Shown: positions 1-8,103 of the stretch, piece after piece | Numbering within the stretch: the first letter of the stretch is position 1 | Layout: the number at the start of each line of letters is the position of its first letter | Assembly: GCA_947478845.1 (NCBI GenBank) | Contig: CANJXC010000016.1 | Span: forward strand, 16,348 to 80,347 | Reading direction: 5' to 3' | Length of the DNA: 64,000 nucleotides | Source of the DNA: Spirochaetales bacterium | Lineage (GTDB): Bacteria; Spirochaetota; Spirochaetia; JABEVK01 | Made by a program: the position numbers and the translations under genes | The notes under the pieces: model-generated | Database searches by the model: none | What the model saw: the letters and a program-made list of their open reading frames with translations, nothing else | Told to the model about the DNA's origin: nothing

Positions 1-293
1 ACCTTGCGCACGTTGGCAATGCAGAAGGCCAGAGCTTCCCTGACTTCCACCGTGAGAAGTTTCTCGGCGGCGGCAAACTCAGCCTCGGAAACCCGGAGGG
101 GCTTGTTCTTCAGGTCGGTGTTGTCGAACTTCAAGGCATAACGGTAAAGGGCCTCGTCCCCGTGGGCCTTTACATCGTCCAAGATGGCTTGAACGGCTGG
201 TAGCACCTCGTTGATGTCTTGGCCTGAGCGGCGCAGGAGGCGGGCTTTGGCGGCTTCCGAAAGGTCGCGCCAACGGGAAACGGGAACAAGCAT
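1..293 (-). CDS. hisD: Histidinol dehydrogenase, N-terminal part (cut by window edge)
   Basis: HisD catalyses the last two steps of histidine synthesis, oxidising L-histidinol to L-histidine with NAD+ in the cytoplasm. The ATG at 293 opens a frame that runs off the left edge, giving about 97 residues. The translation carries the HisD N-terminal pattern: an I-x-V-x-x-I-L-x-D-V helix, then GDEALYRYALKFDN, then L-R-V-S-E-A-E-F, matching the family's 'V-x-x-GD-x-A-L-x-x-Y-T-x-x-F-D' signature. The zinc and active-site regions lie outside the window. The next gene on this strand, upstream, is a secreted unknown 46 bp away, so hisD may be co-transcribed with it. Its family is clear; completeness cannot be judged. 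Confidence 0.85.
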   Translation of the reverse strand, partial: MLVPVSRWRDLSEAAKARLLRRSGQDINEVLPAVQAILDDVKAHGDEALYRYALKFDNTDLKNKPLRVSEAEFAAAEKLLTVEVREALAFCIANVRK

Positions 294-339
294 CAAAATA
301 CCTCACAAAGTGAGAGTATCGGAAACCTCGGGCGCGTGC

Positions 340-1011
340 CTATCGTTTCAGTTCTACGGTGGGAGCCTCGGGCGCTGCCGGGGCCACAGGCGCTAATGGA
401 GCCACGCCAACAGAGACAACCTTGGCCGTGGGTGGCGCTAACTTTGCCACCTGACGTTGCACCAGCGACAGCTGCGCCACCTTGCCACCATCGAGGGTGC
501 CATGAACGGATGTGGCGTAGGCGCCTGGCTGAATCTGCACTTCCACAATTTTGGTAACCTCGTTAGCGCCCGCGAGTTCGCCATAGACCCGGCTCCAGGT
601 ACCGGTGGTTCCCAGCGCCCCATCGGTCCACGGCTTGAACAGCACCTGCAACTGACGCAGACGCACCGTCCTTCCCGCCACCGTGCACAACAAGCGCAGG
701 CCCGCAACGGCGCTTCCGGTTTTCTCTACCCGCACTGTTTGAGCTGGTTTGGTCCCTTTCCAGGTTCCCACGACTGCCAAAGCGAGATTGCCCTCGCCGG
801 CCAGGGTAGCCGTCAATTCCGCAATTGCCGACAAGGGACCTGTTGCGGGCAGTTCAAACCCCACCAAAACACCCAAAAGCGTCGAATCGCCCTGAGAAAA
901 AGCCAACCCATCGGCGTTTGAAACTGGAAGGGGAAGGTAGGTCAGCGATTGAGACGAAACCGGCACCCCGGCGAGCGCCAAAAGCGCGAACAGGACAACT
1001 GTGAGTTTCAA
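340..1011 (-). CDS. Secreted protein of unknown function
   Basis: I do not recognise this 223-residue protein. Residues 1-20 (M-K-L-T-V-V-L-F-A-L-L-A-L-A-G-V-P-V-S-S) form a typical Sec signal peptide, so it should be exported. The body is rich in Val, Leu, Ala and Gly with alternating hydrophobic residues, suggesting a beta-sandwich. The last 25 or so residues are Ala/Pro-rich. Its start overlaps the stop of the upstream gene by 4 nt (ATGA), so the two are probably translationally coupled and may act together in the periplasm. No catalytic motif is visible. Confidence 0.7.
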   Translation of the reverse strand: MKLTVVLFALLALAGVPVSSQSLTYLPLPVSNADGLAFSQGDSTLLGVLVGFELPATGPLSAIAELTATLAGEGNLALAVVGTWKGTKPAQTVRVEKTGSAVAGLRLLCTVAGRTVRLRQLQVLFKPWTDGALGTTGTWSRVYGELAGANEVTKIVEVQIQPGAYATSVHGTLDGGKVAQLSLVQRQVAKLAPPTAKVVSVGVAPLAPVAPAAPEAPTVELKR

Positions 1012-1592
1012 TTTTTTTGGTTGTCGGGAAGGAACATCATCATCGATTCCTTGTGCGCAGTCGTGGTGCGGTGGCCTAGATTGCTCCAGGTGAGGGGCAG
1101 GGTGCTCTTGGTGACAAGCGCGGCGCCGTACGAGCCGATTTCCGGCGCCTTGGCCTCGATAAAATTGGCAGTATCGGGATACTCCACCACGGCAGTGAGT
1201 CCGCCTCGGGCCACCTCGACGCGGTTGAGGTTGGGGGGAAAGGCAAGCGACTGCGAATCGAACACCACCAGCATCATGTAACGCGACCAGTCGAAGCGCG
1301 GCCGCTGCAGTAGCAGATCCTTGTTTGGCCCCGGGTTTGTGGGCCGTGTAACATCCAAGAGGGGCAAATACGAAAGAAAATGCTCAAACTCCGCTTGGTT
1401 GGTGAGTAGCATCGAAGCAGGTTCTGTGGGAACCATGGAAGAAGACACCAACATCTTGGCCGGGCCGCCAAAACGCTGAATGATCTCCAGCCCCTGATTG
1501 GGAAGCTTGGGAGCCGCCGACAAAGCCTCGGCCGTCAGACCCAAGGGAGTGACTATCACAGCCAAAAAACCAAAAACCAACGAGAGCCGCAT
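1008..1592 (-). CDS. Secreted protein of unknown function
   Basis: This frame could open further upstream, but the ATG at 1592 is preferred because it begins a clean signal peptide (MRLSLVFGFLAVIVTPLG, then a likely cleavage near residue 21). The mature part is about 170 residues. It contains a segment with F-D-W-S-R-Y-M-M-L-V-V-F-D-S-Q followed by a V-E-V-A-R-G-G strand. This is loosely reminiscent of PrcB-type small secreted proteins, but I would not assign it. It overlaps the next gene by 4 nt, and 66 bp separate it from the divergent HD-domain gene, where a shared promoter region must lie. Confidence 0.65.
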   Translation of the reverse strand: MRLSLVFGFLAVIVTPLGLTAEALSAAPKLPNQGLEIIQRFGGPAKMLVSSSMVPTEPASMLLTNQAEFEHFLSYLPLLDVTRPTNPGPNKDLLLQRPRFDWSRYMMLVVFDSQSLAFPPNLNRVEVARGGLTAVVEYPDTANFIEAKAPEIGSYGAALVTKSTLPLTWSNLGHRTTTAHKESMMMFLPDNQKN

Positions 1593-1658
1593 GCGAAAAA
1601 GCCTAACCGGGCTTGGACCAAGGGTCAACCGTTGGGCTAAGATACTCCCGGAGGAACC

Positions 1659-2261
1659 ATGGACAATCTCAACCTCGGCCGTCAGGAGTTCGGACGGCTG
1701 CAAGACAAGGGCAGCCTACCTAGCCGTGACGAGGCCCTCGGCCTGCTCAACACTTGGGTCGACAACGAGCGCCTGCGCCTGCACATGCATCAGGTGGCTG
1801 CTCTGCTCGAAGCGTGGGCCCGCGATACCCTCGCCTTACCCGCTGCAGAAGTCGATAAGTGGTACCTGGCCGGTTTGCTCCACGATGCCGATTGGGACAA
1901 GTGGCCCGAAACCCACCCCCAAAAAATCATCGAGCACCTCGAGACCGGCCATCACGACCCCGAACTCATTCACGCCATCGCGGCCCATGGCCCCCGGCAT
2001 TTCGGGGTTGCCGCCATCAATGAACTCGATCGCATGATTTTTGCCTTCGATGAACTATCAGGTTTTGTTCACGCCTGCAGTCTGGTCCGTCCCGAAAAGT
2101 ATGTTGGCATGGAAGTCAGCTCCGTCAAGAAAAAGCTCAAAAACCCCGGTTTTGCCGCCCAGGTAGACCGCCAAGACATCGCCGAAGGAGCCCAAGGCGC
2201 GGGTGTGGACCTCGACGACCTCATCTCCTTCGTGATCGCGACGCAAAAAGACCTCCGGTGA
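1659..2261 (+). CDS. HD-superfamily hydrolase
   Basis: A 200-residue cytoplasmic protein with a single HD domain, probably a metal-dependent phosphohydrolase. An early histidine (H-M-H-Q-V, about residue 46) is followed by the paired metal ligands in L-L-H-D-A-D-W-D-K (residues 73-81) and by the H-H-D-P and A-A-H-G-P histidines. This resembles the COG2316 family of predicted HD hydrolases, whose substrate is unknown. The C-terminal part has a Lys-rich helix. The start is supported by a GGAGGA motif five bases upstream of the ATG. It is monocistronic and divergent from the secreted pair; its stop is about 250 bp before tRNA-Cys. Confidence 0.8.
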   Translation: MDNLNLGRQEFGRLQDKGSLPSRDEALGLLNTWVDNERLRLHMHQVAALLEAWARDTLALPAAEVDKWYLAGLLHDADWDKWPETHPQKIIEHLETGHHDPELIHAIAAHGPRHFGVAAINELDRMIFAFDELSGFVHACSLVRPEKYVGMEVSSVKKKLKNPGFAAQVDRQDIAEGAQGAGVDLDDLISFVIATQKDLR

Positions 2262-2362
2262 CCAATTGCTCGTTTGCGCTGGACACCCCCCGGGGTTTTT
2301 TGTATATTCACCTTCGCTGACCATCGAGCACGGTTTGGCCCGGTTGAGTTCCCAGAACGGAG

Positions 2363-2495
2363 CAACCACCAAAGCGTAGTGAGGATGGTGCCGGGTGAGG
2401 CTGAGACGAAGGAGAAGCGGAGCGTATTTGTCTACGCGAGCATTCGATCGAGTCGAAGACGATAGCCGGTGCCGCCGCAGTAGCTTTGGTGGTTG
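2363..2495. repeat. Inverted repeat ahead of tRNA-Cys
   Basis: A perfect 13-bp inverted repeat, CAACCACCAAAGC at 2363-2375 and GCTTTGGTGGTTG at 2483-2495, brackets about 107 bp lying just 5' of tRNA-Cys. The enclosed DNA has no convincing reading frame. It could fold into a long stem or be a degenerate mobile repeat; function unknown. Confidence 0.5.
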
Positions 2496-2508
2496 TGACG
2501 TGATACCC

Positions 2509-2580
2509 GGCGCCGTACCCAAGTGGTAAGGGAGAGCTCTGCAAAAGCTTCATTCAGCGGTTCGAATCCGCTCGGTGCCT
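2509..2580 (+). tRNA. tRNA-Cys (GCA)
   Basis: All four arms can be drawn. The acceptor pairs GGCGCCG with CGGTGCC (one G-U). The D-stem is CCC/GGG around AAGTGGTAA, the anticodon stem GAGCT/AGCTT closes loop CTGCAAA with anticodon GCA, and the T-arm is AGCGG-TTCGAAT-CCGCT. The discriminator is T and CCA is not encoded, so it must be added after transcription. U73 is the usual identity element for bacterial cysteine tRNA. A rho-independent terminator follows six bases later. Confidence 0.95.
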
Positions 2581-2586
2581 GACAAC

Positions 2587-2619
2587 GCAAAAGACCCCGC
2601 CTCGGCGGGGTCTTTTGCT
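2587..2619 (+). terminator. Rho-independent terminator of tRNA-Cys
   Basis: A hairpin with arms AAAAGACCCCGC and GCGGGGTCTTTT around a CTCG loop begins six bases after the tRNA and ends in a short T-run. Its A-rich left flank would also let it work on the opposite strand. Partial copies of its right arm recur downstream in the tandem repeats. Confidence 0.85.
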
Positions 2620-2796
2620 TATGTCTGACGAAGCTTTGCTTCGTCCACAAAACAGTTGGCAAAAGCCAAACTCTAGGTTGGTAGTACGCCAGCTTCGGCG
2701 CTTTCTTTTGCTTATGTCTGACGAAGCTTTGCTTCGTCCACAAAACAGTTGGCGGAAGCCAAACTCCAGGTTGGTAGTACGCCCGCTTCCGCGGGG
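2611..2796. repeat. Two tandem copies of a 93-bp hairpin repeat
   Basis: Units at 2611-2703 and 2704-2796 are nearly identical, differing at only a handful of positions. Each starts with the T-rich right arm of the tRNA-Cys terminator (TCTTTTGCTTATG). Each contains the perfect hairpin GACGAAGC-TTT-GCTTCGTC and a second short hairpin TTGGC-(AAAA or GGAA)-GCCAA, and each ends in a degenerate terminator-like GCTTCGGCG or GCTTCCGCGGGG. The AA-to-GG change falls in the loop, so hairpin pairing is kept. It looks like slippage duplication of the tRNA downstream region or a REP-like element. Confidence 0.8.
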
Positions 2797-2933
2797 TCCT
2801 AACCCGAAGGATAAGCCGATCTACCTCTATTTCAAATCTCGACAGAACTGAATGTCAATGAGTGGACTAGCAACGTTACAGCTACCTTTTCAATGACTCG
2901 ACGTCACCCCACTTGAACCCGTATACTTGTCGA

Positions 2934-3239
2934 ATGGATGCTGCAATCGTCGTTGGACTTCAAAAAGCAAAAGCCGCTTTTCCCGGGGCTGACCTCATCG
3001 TCTTCGGCTCGCAAGCCCGCGGTTCGTTGCGCCCAGGAAGCGACTTGGACGTCTGCGCGCTTTTCCCGACGCTCACCAAAGACGCATTCGAACTTGCCTA
3101 CGACGTGAGCACGGAGATCCACCGGCATCTCGACTTGGCCCTAGACGTTGTAGTGTGTGATCGTCAGCAGTTCAATGCTCGAAGCCAAGAGACCTGGACG
3201 CTGGAATACCAGATCCGTGCCGAAGGGGTTATCGTCTGA
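2934..3239 (+). CDS. MNT-type minimal nucleotidyltransferase (HEPN partner)
   Basis: About 101 residues with the defining pol-beta superfamily motif FGSQARGSLRPGSDLDV, i.e. G-S followed by S-D-x-D, and a later L-D-V-V strand supplying the third acidic residue. In HEPN/MNT toxin-antitoxin pairs the MNT protein neutralises the HEPN RNase, in characterised cases by adding AMP to it. The ATG at 2934 is chosen; a TTG at 2913 would add seven residues, and neither has a clear ribosome-binding site. The following HEPN gene overlaps its end but is broken, so this protein is now probably an orphan antitoxin. Confidence 0.75.
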   Translation: MDAAIVVGLQKAKAAFPGADLIVFGSQARGSLRPGSDLDVCALFPTLTKDAFELAYDVSTEIHRHLDLALDVVVCDRQQFNARSQETWTLEYQIRAEGVIV

Positions 3240-3510
3240 TTTCCAAGCCAGCAACTAAGGAGTGGGTCACGTTTGCCGAACATGATCGCGATGCCGTAAT
3301 GGTTCTCTCGGAGGCGCACTCGCCGGTGCGTTCCCTGAACTTCGCAGTATCGAAAGAGAGTGCGGTATGTTGACGCCGTTCGGGACGGCGACGCGCTATC
3401 CCGGGTCTATGGCCGTCGGTCAAGAACACATGGCTAGCGTCATCCGTTGGGCTGACTCGATTCGATCGGTTGCATGGTCATCACTCGGACTGCATGAAAA
3501 GGTGAACTGA
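3236..3510 (+). pseudogene. HEPN-domain toxin remnant (deletion and frameshift)
   Basis: Directly overlapping the MNT stop, one frame encodes an HEPN-like N-terminus (K-P-A-T-K-E-W-V-T-F-A-E-H-D-R-D-A-V-M-V-L, the usual W-x-x-x-A-E-x-D-x-x-x-A pattern) that ends at a TGA at 3371. A second frame, 3367-3510, then encodes a typical HEPN C-terminus (T-R-Y-P-G ... A-S-V-I-R-W-A-D-S-I-R). The central helices with the catalytic R-x4-6-H region are missing and the two halves are in different frames. The RNase should therefore be inactive. HEPN identity is inferred from motif pattern and gene order. Confidence 0.6.
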
Positions 3511-4014
<504 letters not shown>

Positions 4015-4114
4015 CTGACACTGAAAGTGATACTGCTGCGCAGAATCACTAAGTCAATACAGGATTGCACTATTGGCGCATCGCCGGCGATTATGGTGTA
4101 CACGGAGGCTACTT

Positions 4115-4786
4115 ATGAACATCAACCTGACCGAAATTGCCGTTGTCGTCGACCGAAGCGGTTCGATGCACGAAATCTGGACCGACACCCTCGGAGGACT
4201 CAAGCAGTTCCTTGCCGATCAGCAGAAGCTCGAAGGCGAGGCCAACTTTAACCTCAATGTTTTCGACAACGAGTTCCTACCCCTAGTGAGCCGTTTGCCC
4301 ATCAGGCAGGTTGATCTCGAGAAGTTCGAGTTCCCGCCCCGGGGAAACACCGCGCTCTACGACGCCATCGGGCGTACCGTGAGCACCCTCGCGCAGCAGA
4401 TAGCCTCCACCAAAGAAACGGAACGGCCGGCAAAAGTGGTGGTGGCAATCTTTACCGATGGAGCCGAAAACGCTTCGAGCGAGTACAACCGCAAACGGGT
4501 CTTTGAGCTGATCCAGCAGAAAGAGACGCAAGACGGCTGGAGTTTTCTGTACATGGCCGCCGGCAAGGAGGCTATGATCGAGGGTGAGCACTTGGGAATC
4601 CAGAGCAACAAACGAGTTTTGTACGAGGCTACGGGCGAGGAAGCCAAATTGGCCTACGAAAACCTAACCGAAGTTGTAGCGTCAAACCGTGCCTCCTCAG
4701 TAAACGAGTTTCGGGCAAGCCGCGACACCATGAATCTTACCGAGAGCTTCGCCAGGAAGAAGGCCGCCAAGGCGAAGAAAGTTTAA
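4115..4786 (+). CDS. VWA-domain protein
   Basis: A 223-residue soluble protein that is essentially one von Willebrand factor A domain. The metal-ion-dependent adhesion site is complete: D-R-S-G-S-M at residues 13-18 (DxSxS), the Thr in G-N-T-A-L-Y-D-A, and the Asp in I-F-T-D-G-A-E-N. There is no signal peptide or membrane segment, so it probably acts in the cytoplasm as a metal-dependent binding protein. The tail is Ala/Lys-rich. The start is fixed by GGAGG seven bases before ATG 4115. It stands alone, with mgsA 55 bp downstream; its partner is not evident. Confidence 0.8.
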   Translation: MNINLTEIAVVVDRSGSMHEIWTDTLGGLKQFLADQQKLEGEANFNLNVFDNEFLPLVSRLPIRQVDLEKFEFPPRGNTALYDAIGRTVSTLAQQIASTKETERPAKVVVAIFTDGAENASSEYNRKRVFELIQQKETQDGWSFLYMAAGKEAMIEGEHLGIQSNKRVLYEATGEEAKLAYENLTEVVASNRASSVNEFRASRDTMNLTESFARKKAAKAKKV

Positions 4787-4841
4787 CTCAGCACAGACCC
4801 GCAAAACTGGTGTAGTGTGAATTAACACACAGGAGTTTCCT

Positions 4842-5297
4842 ATGAACATCGCCTTGGTCGCGCACGACAACCAGAAGAAGGACATGGCAGAATGGGTTGG
4901 TTTCAATTACCAAACGCTCGCCCAGCATCACCTGATCTGCACCGGAACCACCGGACGCATTGTTGACGAGTCGATGACTGCCATGGCCAAAGGCCACGGC
5001 CTCACCATGGCCCTCAACCTGACAAAGCTGAGTTCCGGACCGCTAGGCGGCGACCAGCAACTCGGCGCGCTCATCACCGAGGGAAAAGTCGACCTGATGA
5101 TTTTCTGGTGGGACCCTATGCAGCCCCAGCCTCACGATGTGGATGTGAAGGCCCTTCTGCGCCTTTCGGTGCTTTATAACCTACCCTCGGCCTGCAACAG
5201 GGCTACTGCCGACTTCCTGATCAGTTCGCCGCTGTTTGCCAATGGTTACGAAAAAAAACCGGTGGACTTTTCCCTTTACGTCAATCGGGTGGTCTAG
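4842..5297 (+). CDS. mgsA: Methylglyoxal synthase
   Basis: Converts dihydroxyacetone phosphate to methylglyoxal and phosphate, a bypass that relieves sugar-phosphate stress. The 151-residue length matches the family. Diagnostic motifs are L-V-A-H-D-N-Q-K-K near the N-terminus, C-T-G-T-T-G (phosphate binding), S-G-P-L-G-G-D-Q-Q with the catalytic Asp, and W-W-D-P-M-x-P-Q-P-H-D followed by V-K-A-L-L-R-L. The usual F-F-x-D is W-W-D here. A good CAGGAG motif precedes the ATG. Upstream, GTGTGAATTAACACAC is a small dyad that could be regulatory. Confidence 0.95.
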   Translation: MNIALVAHDNQKKDMAEWVGFNYQTLAQHHLICTGTTGRIVDESMTAMAKGHGLTMALNLTKLSSGPLGGDQQLGALITEGKVDLMIFWWDPMQPQPHDVDVKALLRLSVLYNLPSACNRATADFLISSPLFANGYEKKPVDFSLYVNRVV

Positions 5298-5336
5298 GAG
5301 GCAAAAATGCGCCGGCCCCTGTGGCCCTTGGGAGAC

Positions 5337-5377
5337 AAAAAAAAAGGTAACACCCCGGAAAATCCCGAGGTGTTACC
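5337..5377 (-). terminator. Rho-independent terminator after the YHYH gene
   Basis: A strong stem GGTAACACC/GGTGTTACC around an A-rich loop lies 18 bp past the YHYH stop. Read on the minus strand it is followed by nine T residues (A-run 5337-5345 on the plus strand). It also lies after mgsA and may limit read-through from that side. Confidence 0.85.
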
Positions 5378-5394
5378 GCTAAAGCACTTTTACC

Positions 5395-6363
5395 TTATTG
5401 GGTGATGGTGCCCTTCTTGCCGCCGAGGTATTTGCCCACGAGGTAGAATACCGGAACGACGGTTCCCGACTTAGACCCTTTTCTCTCCTGAGTGGTTTTC
5501 AGGTAGTAATTCGCAACCGCGCGATAATGAGGCAGACCGCTCGGTGTGGGGTCCTGTTCGTTGCTGACCCAGTTGTTGAGCGTGGCATTCCCATTGGGCT
5601 TGTCCATCGAACCCTTGCCATCGATGACGTACTTTCCGTTGTCATCCTGAGTTCCGTAGATGGGAAAACCGTCGAGGGCGATACCGATCAGTTCATTGTG
5701 GTAGCCGGAAGAGGGAATCAACTCGGCTGGTTCGGTATGGTAGTGGTAGATTCCCCTATCGGTAGGGTGGGCGTCATGATTGTCGAAAGTCGAAACTTCG
5801 TTCGCAAGGTAGTCCGGCGGAGCCGCAACGTTGTTAAAAATTACCAGTCCGTCCACAGCAATTCCGATGATCCCCATGGGACACTCGATGGCCGTAGAGT
5901 TCAGATTAGGCGAGGCGAGGGTTGGCTTAGATGGAACAACCAAAGTGACCGACAACTCCTTGATCTTGTTTGGGTTGAGGTCTTTAGGCATACCGTCGGT
6001 AGTGTAGCGGGCATGGCCTGAGCCCCAGTAAGGTGAAGTATAGGGAGGTAAACTCCGGGTTTGAAGTACGACGTTGCCGTCCTTCATGTAGGCCCGGATA
6101 CCGTGAAAATTATCCTTGATCCAGGCCGGAACATCTGCATCAATATTGGTCGTGATGACTCCGCTGGTAAGGTCGGGAACATCGCTCCCTAGCTTGGCAG
6201 CACTCGACTGCTGGCCACCGGGACCACCTGAGCCGCCTGGGCCACCGCCGGGAGGAGGGCCTTTTTGACCAGGGGGCGGCGGAGCCGGCTGAGCGTACAC
6301 AGGTAAGCTTACGCCCACCACCGCCACTACCACGAGAAACAAGATTCTTCGCATCGAAATCAT
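5395..6363 (-). CDS. Secreted YHYH-domain protein
   Basis: A 322-residue exported protein. Residues 1-24 are a signal peptide ending in V-Y-A-Q. Next comes a low-complexity Pro/Gly linker (residues 25-53). The globular part contains G-I-Y-H-Y-H-T-E-P and G-I-A-V-D-G and I-A-L-D-G-F-P-I-Y-G, the repeated signature of the YHYH domain. YHYH proteins are found in bacteria and eukaryotic microbes and their activity is unknown; the clustered histidines suggest metal binding. Two ATGs (6363 and 6354) are possible; the first has AGAGG seven bases upstream. A terminator follows, so it is monocistronic. Confidence 0.8.
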   Translation of the reverse strand: MISMRRILFLVVVAVVGVSLPVYAQPAPPPPGQKGPPPGGGPGGSGGPGGQQSSAAKLGSDVPDLTSGVITTNIDADVPAWIKDNFHGIRAYMKDGNVVLQTRSLPPYTSPYWGSGHARYTTDGMPKDLNPNKIKELSVTLVVPSKPTLASPNLNSTAIECPMGIIGIAVDGLVIFNNVAAPPDYLANEVSTFDNHDAHPTDRGIYHYHTEPAELIPSSGYHNELIGIALDGFPIYGTQDDNGKYVIDGKGSMDKPNGNATLNNWVSNEQDPTPSGLPHYRAVANYYLKTTQERKGSKSGTVVPVFYLVGKYLGGKKGTITQ

Positions 6364-6449
6364 TCCTTAACCTCTCTACACCCGTCTTGCGGATATAACA
6401 GTAACCTAGTCGGGAAGTGGCTTTTCGGTCAACCTTTTGACCTATCAGG

Positions 6450-7478
6450 TCACTTCACAGGCTTGGGGTTGCGCTCGCCAAAACCCCACTGATGCCAGTA
6501 AGGATAAATGGTAGGTGTTTGGCTCACGGCATCCAGGCGCGCTACCTGTTCGGCAGAAAGATTCCAACCCACGGCGCCCAAGTTGTCTTTCAATTGCTCT
6601 TCATTGCGGGCACCGAGCACGACGGTACTGACGGTAGGGCGCTGGAGCAACCAGTTGAGCGCCACCTGCGAACAGCTCTTACCGGTTTCCGTGGCCACCA
6701 ACCACAAAGTATCGACGAGGGTGTACAGAAACTCGTCGGGAACGTCAGGGCCTTCGGCAGCGCCTTGGTCAACGCGGCTTCCGTGCGGAATTGGCTGCCC
6801 TCGGCGGAACTTGCCGCTCAAACGCCCTTGCGATAAGGGACCCCAAACCATGGAACCGACGTTTTGATCGAGAGCCAGCGGCATCAGTTCCCACTCCAAT
6901 TCGCGGCGAAGGAGAGAATAGTGCACCTGCTGTACCGTAAAACGCGGCCACCCATGGTGCTTGGCCTCTCCCAAGGCCTTCATGAGGTGCCAGCCGGAAT
7001 AATTGGAGCAGCCTGTTTCCCTGACCTTTCCGCTCTGCACCAGCGCATCGAGGGTACGAAGAGTTTCGTCGACGGCGGTCTTGGCATCAAAGCCGTGAAG
7101 GATGAACAGGTCCAGATAGTCGGTTCCCAGACGCTTCAGGCTTCCCTCCACCGACCGCATCAGGTGATGGCGGGAGTGGCCCACGTCGTTGGTCTCGCCG
7201 CTCATACGGAAACTCGCCTTCGTGGAAATCAGCGCTTTGTCGCGGCGGCCCTTCAAGGCGGCCCCCAAGATCTCTTCCGACTGCCCGTGCGAATACACGT
7301 CGGCGGTGTCGAACAAATTTACCCCGGCCTCAAGGCAGAGGTCCACCAGTCGAGTGGCTTCGGCCAAATCGGAACGGCCCCATTTGCCAAAAAACTCGTG
7401 ATTTCCGCCGAAGGTACCGGTGCCGAAACTCAGCGCAGACACATTGAGGCCCGATCGGCCTAATACTCGATATTCCAT
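6450..7478 (-). CDS. Aldo/keto reductase
   Basis: A 342-residue NAD(P)H-dependent oxidoreductase of the aldo/keto reductase superfamily. The catalytic tetrad is recognisable: Asp and Tyr in F-D-T-A-D-V-Y-S-H-G, Lys in I-S-T-K-A-S-F, His in F-I-L-H-G-F-D. The C-terminal cofactor site V-V-L-G-A-R-N-E-E-Q-L is also present. An upstream in-frame ATG would add 19 residues but lacks support; the ATG at 7478 has AAGGGG behind it. The gene is divergent from the LacI-type sugar operon and shares its operator region, so it is probably co-regulated and acts on the same sugar or a breakdown product. Confidence 0.88.
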   Translation of the reverse strand: MEYRVLGRSGLNVSALSFGTGTFGGNHEFFGKWGRSDLAEATRLVDLCLEAGVNLFDTADVYSHGQSEEILGAALKGRRDKALISTKASFRMSGETNDVGHSRHHLMRSVEGSLKRLGTDYLDLFILHGFDAKTAVDETLRTLDALVQSGKVRETGCSNYSGWHLMKALGEAKHHGWPRFTVQQVHYSLLRRELEWELMPLALDQNVGSMVWGPLSQGRLSGKFRRGQPIPHGSRVDQGAAEGPDVPDEFLYTLVDTLWLVATETGKSCSQVALNWLLQRPTVSTVVLGARNEEQLKDNLGAVGWNLSAEQVARLDAVSQTPTIYPYWHQWGFGERNPKPVK

Positions 7479-7528
7479 TGTGTTTTCCCCTTTGCCTAGA
7501 TAGCTCATCAAATTGATCAAAAATCTTA

Positions 7529-7556
7529 TTGACAATTATGGTTTATGCCCTGATAG
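7529..7556 (+). promoter_or_regulatory. Likely sigma-70 promoter of the sugar operon
   Basis: TTGACA at 7529-7534 and TGATAG at 7551-7556 are separated by 16 bp, a good -35/-10 pair reading toward the VOC/LacI operon. TTGACAATT (7529-7537) is mirrored by AATTGTCAA (7560-7568). A second TTGACA therefore faces the divergent aldo/keto reductase, though its -10 (TAAACC after 17 bp) is poor. Confidence 0.6.
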
Positions 7557-7570
7557 TCGAATTGTCAAGA

Positions 7571-7603
7571 GAACGCGTGTTCGTATTTTAAGAACACGTG
7601 TTC
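7571..7603. promoter_or_regulatory. Tandem LacI-type operators
   Basis: Two palindromes, GAACGCGTGTTC (7571-7582, one mismatch) and GAACACGTGTTC (7592-7603, perfect), lie 21 bp apart, i.e. two helical turns. They sit just downstream of the predicted promoter. A third copy occurs at 9181-9200. The central CG and dyad form are typical of LacI/GalR-family operators, so the regulator encoded at 8104 is the likely ligand. Confidence 0.75.
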
Positions 7604-7628
7604 GTAGTTTGTTGAAGGAAGTTTCTTC

Positions 7629-8093
7629 ATGTCTCAACCGACGATCGATTTGAAGGGCCTCATCCAGATTGCCTTTGTGGTAAAGGATATAACTGCAACC
7701 GCCAAGGCGTGGAGCGAAGTTTTTGGGGTAGAAGTTCCTGCCATTCATGAGATTTCCACGCCGGAAGAATGCCAGATCTGGTACCGCGGTGAAAAGTCTT
7801 TTTCCCGGGCCCTGATTGCGTGTATCGAAGTCGGTACGCTGACCATAGAACTCACCCAACCTGATGAGCACGACAGCTCCTGGAAAGAGTTTCTGGAAAC
7901 TCATCATGGAAACGGTGTGCACCACCTAGGCTTTTCGGTGGGCTCGGACGAGCGCCGCGACGCTGTGGTGGCCATGCTGGCCCAGCGTGGTATCGGTGTG
8001 CGCCATTACGGCTACTACCCTGGTGGAAGCTACACTTTTGTCGACAGTGAACAACAGTTGGGCGTGGTCCTCAACATCAAGCCGCACGCCTAG
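7629..8093 (+). CDS. VOC-superfamily protein (glyoxalase fold), first of the locus
   Basis: A 154-residue protein of the vicinal oxygen chelate superfamily. It shows the paired beta-alpha-beta-beta-beta modules: I-A-F-V-V-K-D-I-T-A-T-A at the first strand, I-E-L-T-Q-P mid-protein, and G-V-H-H-L-G-F-S-V starting the second module. Possible metal ligands are Glu in I-E-L, His in H-H-L and the late acidic position. VOC enzymes include glyoxalase I, epimerases and dioxygenases, so the reaction cannot be read from sequence. It is related to the 152-residue VOC protein at 16326 (shared Q-I-A-x-V-V-x-D-I and W-x-E-F-L). It is first in the sugar operon, after the operators. Confidence 0.85.
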   Translation: MSQPTIDLKGLIQIAFVVKDITATAKAWSEVFGVEVPAIHEISTPEECQIWYRGEKSFSRALIACIEVGTLTIELTQPDEHDSSWKEFLETHHGNGVHHLGFSVGSDERRDAVVAMLAQRGIGVRHYGYYPGGSYTFVDSEQQLGVVLNIKPHA

Positions 8094-8103
8094 GAACGAT
8101 GGA

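Noticed and set aside
2611..2796. Tandem repeats considered as a CRISPR array
   Set aside because: Only two units, 93 bp long, directly adjacent without unique spacers, and no cas genes in the window.
4842..8093. A methylglyoxal detoxification cluster (mgsA, aldo/keto reductase, glyoxalase-like VOC)
   Set aside because: mgsA is separated by a terminator and an unrelated gene, and the VOC and reductase share the sugar operon's operators instead.
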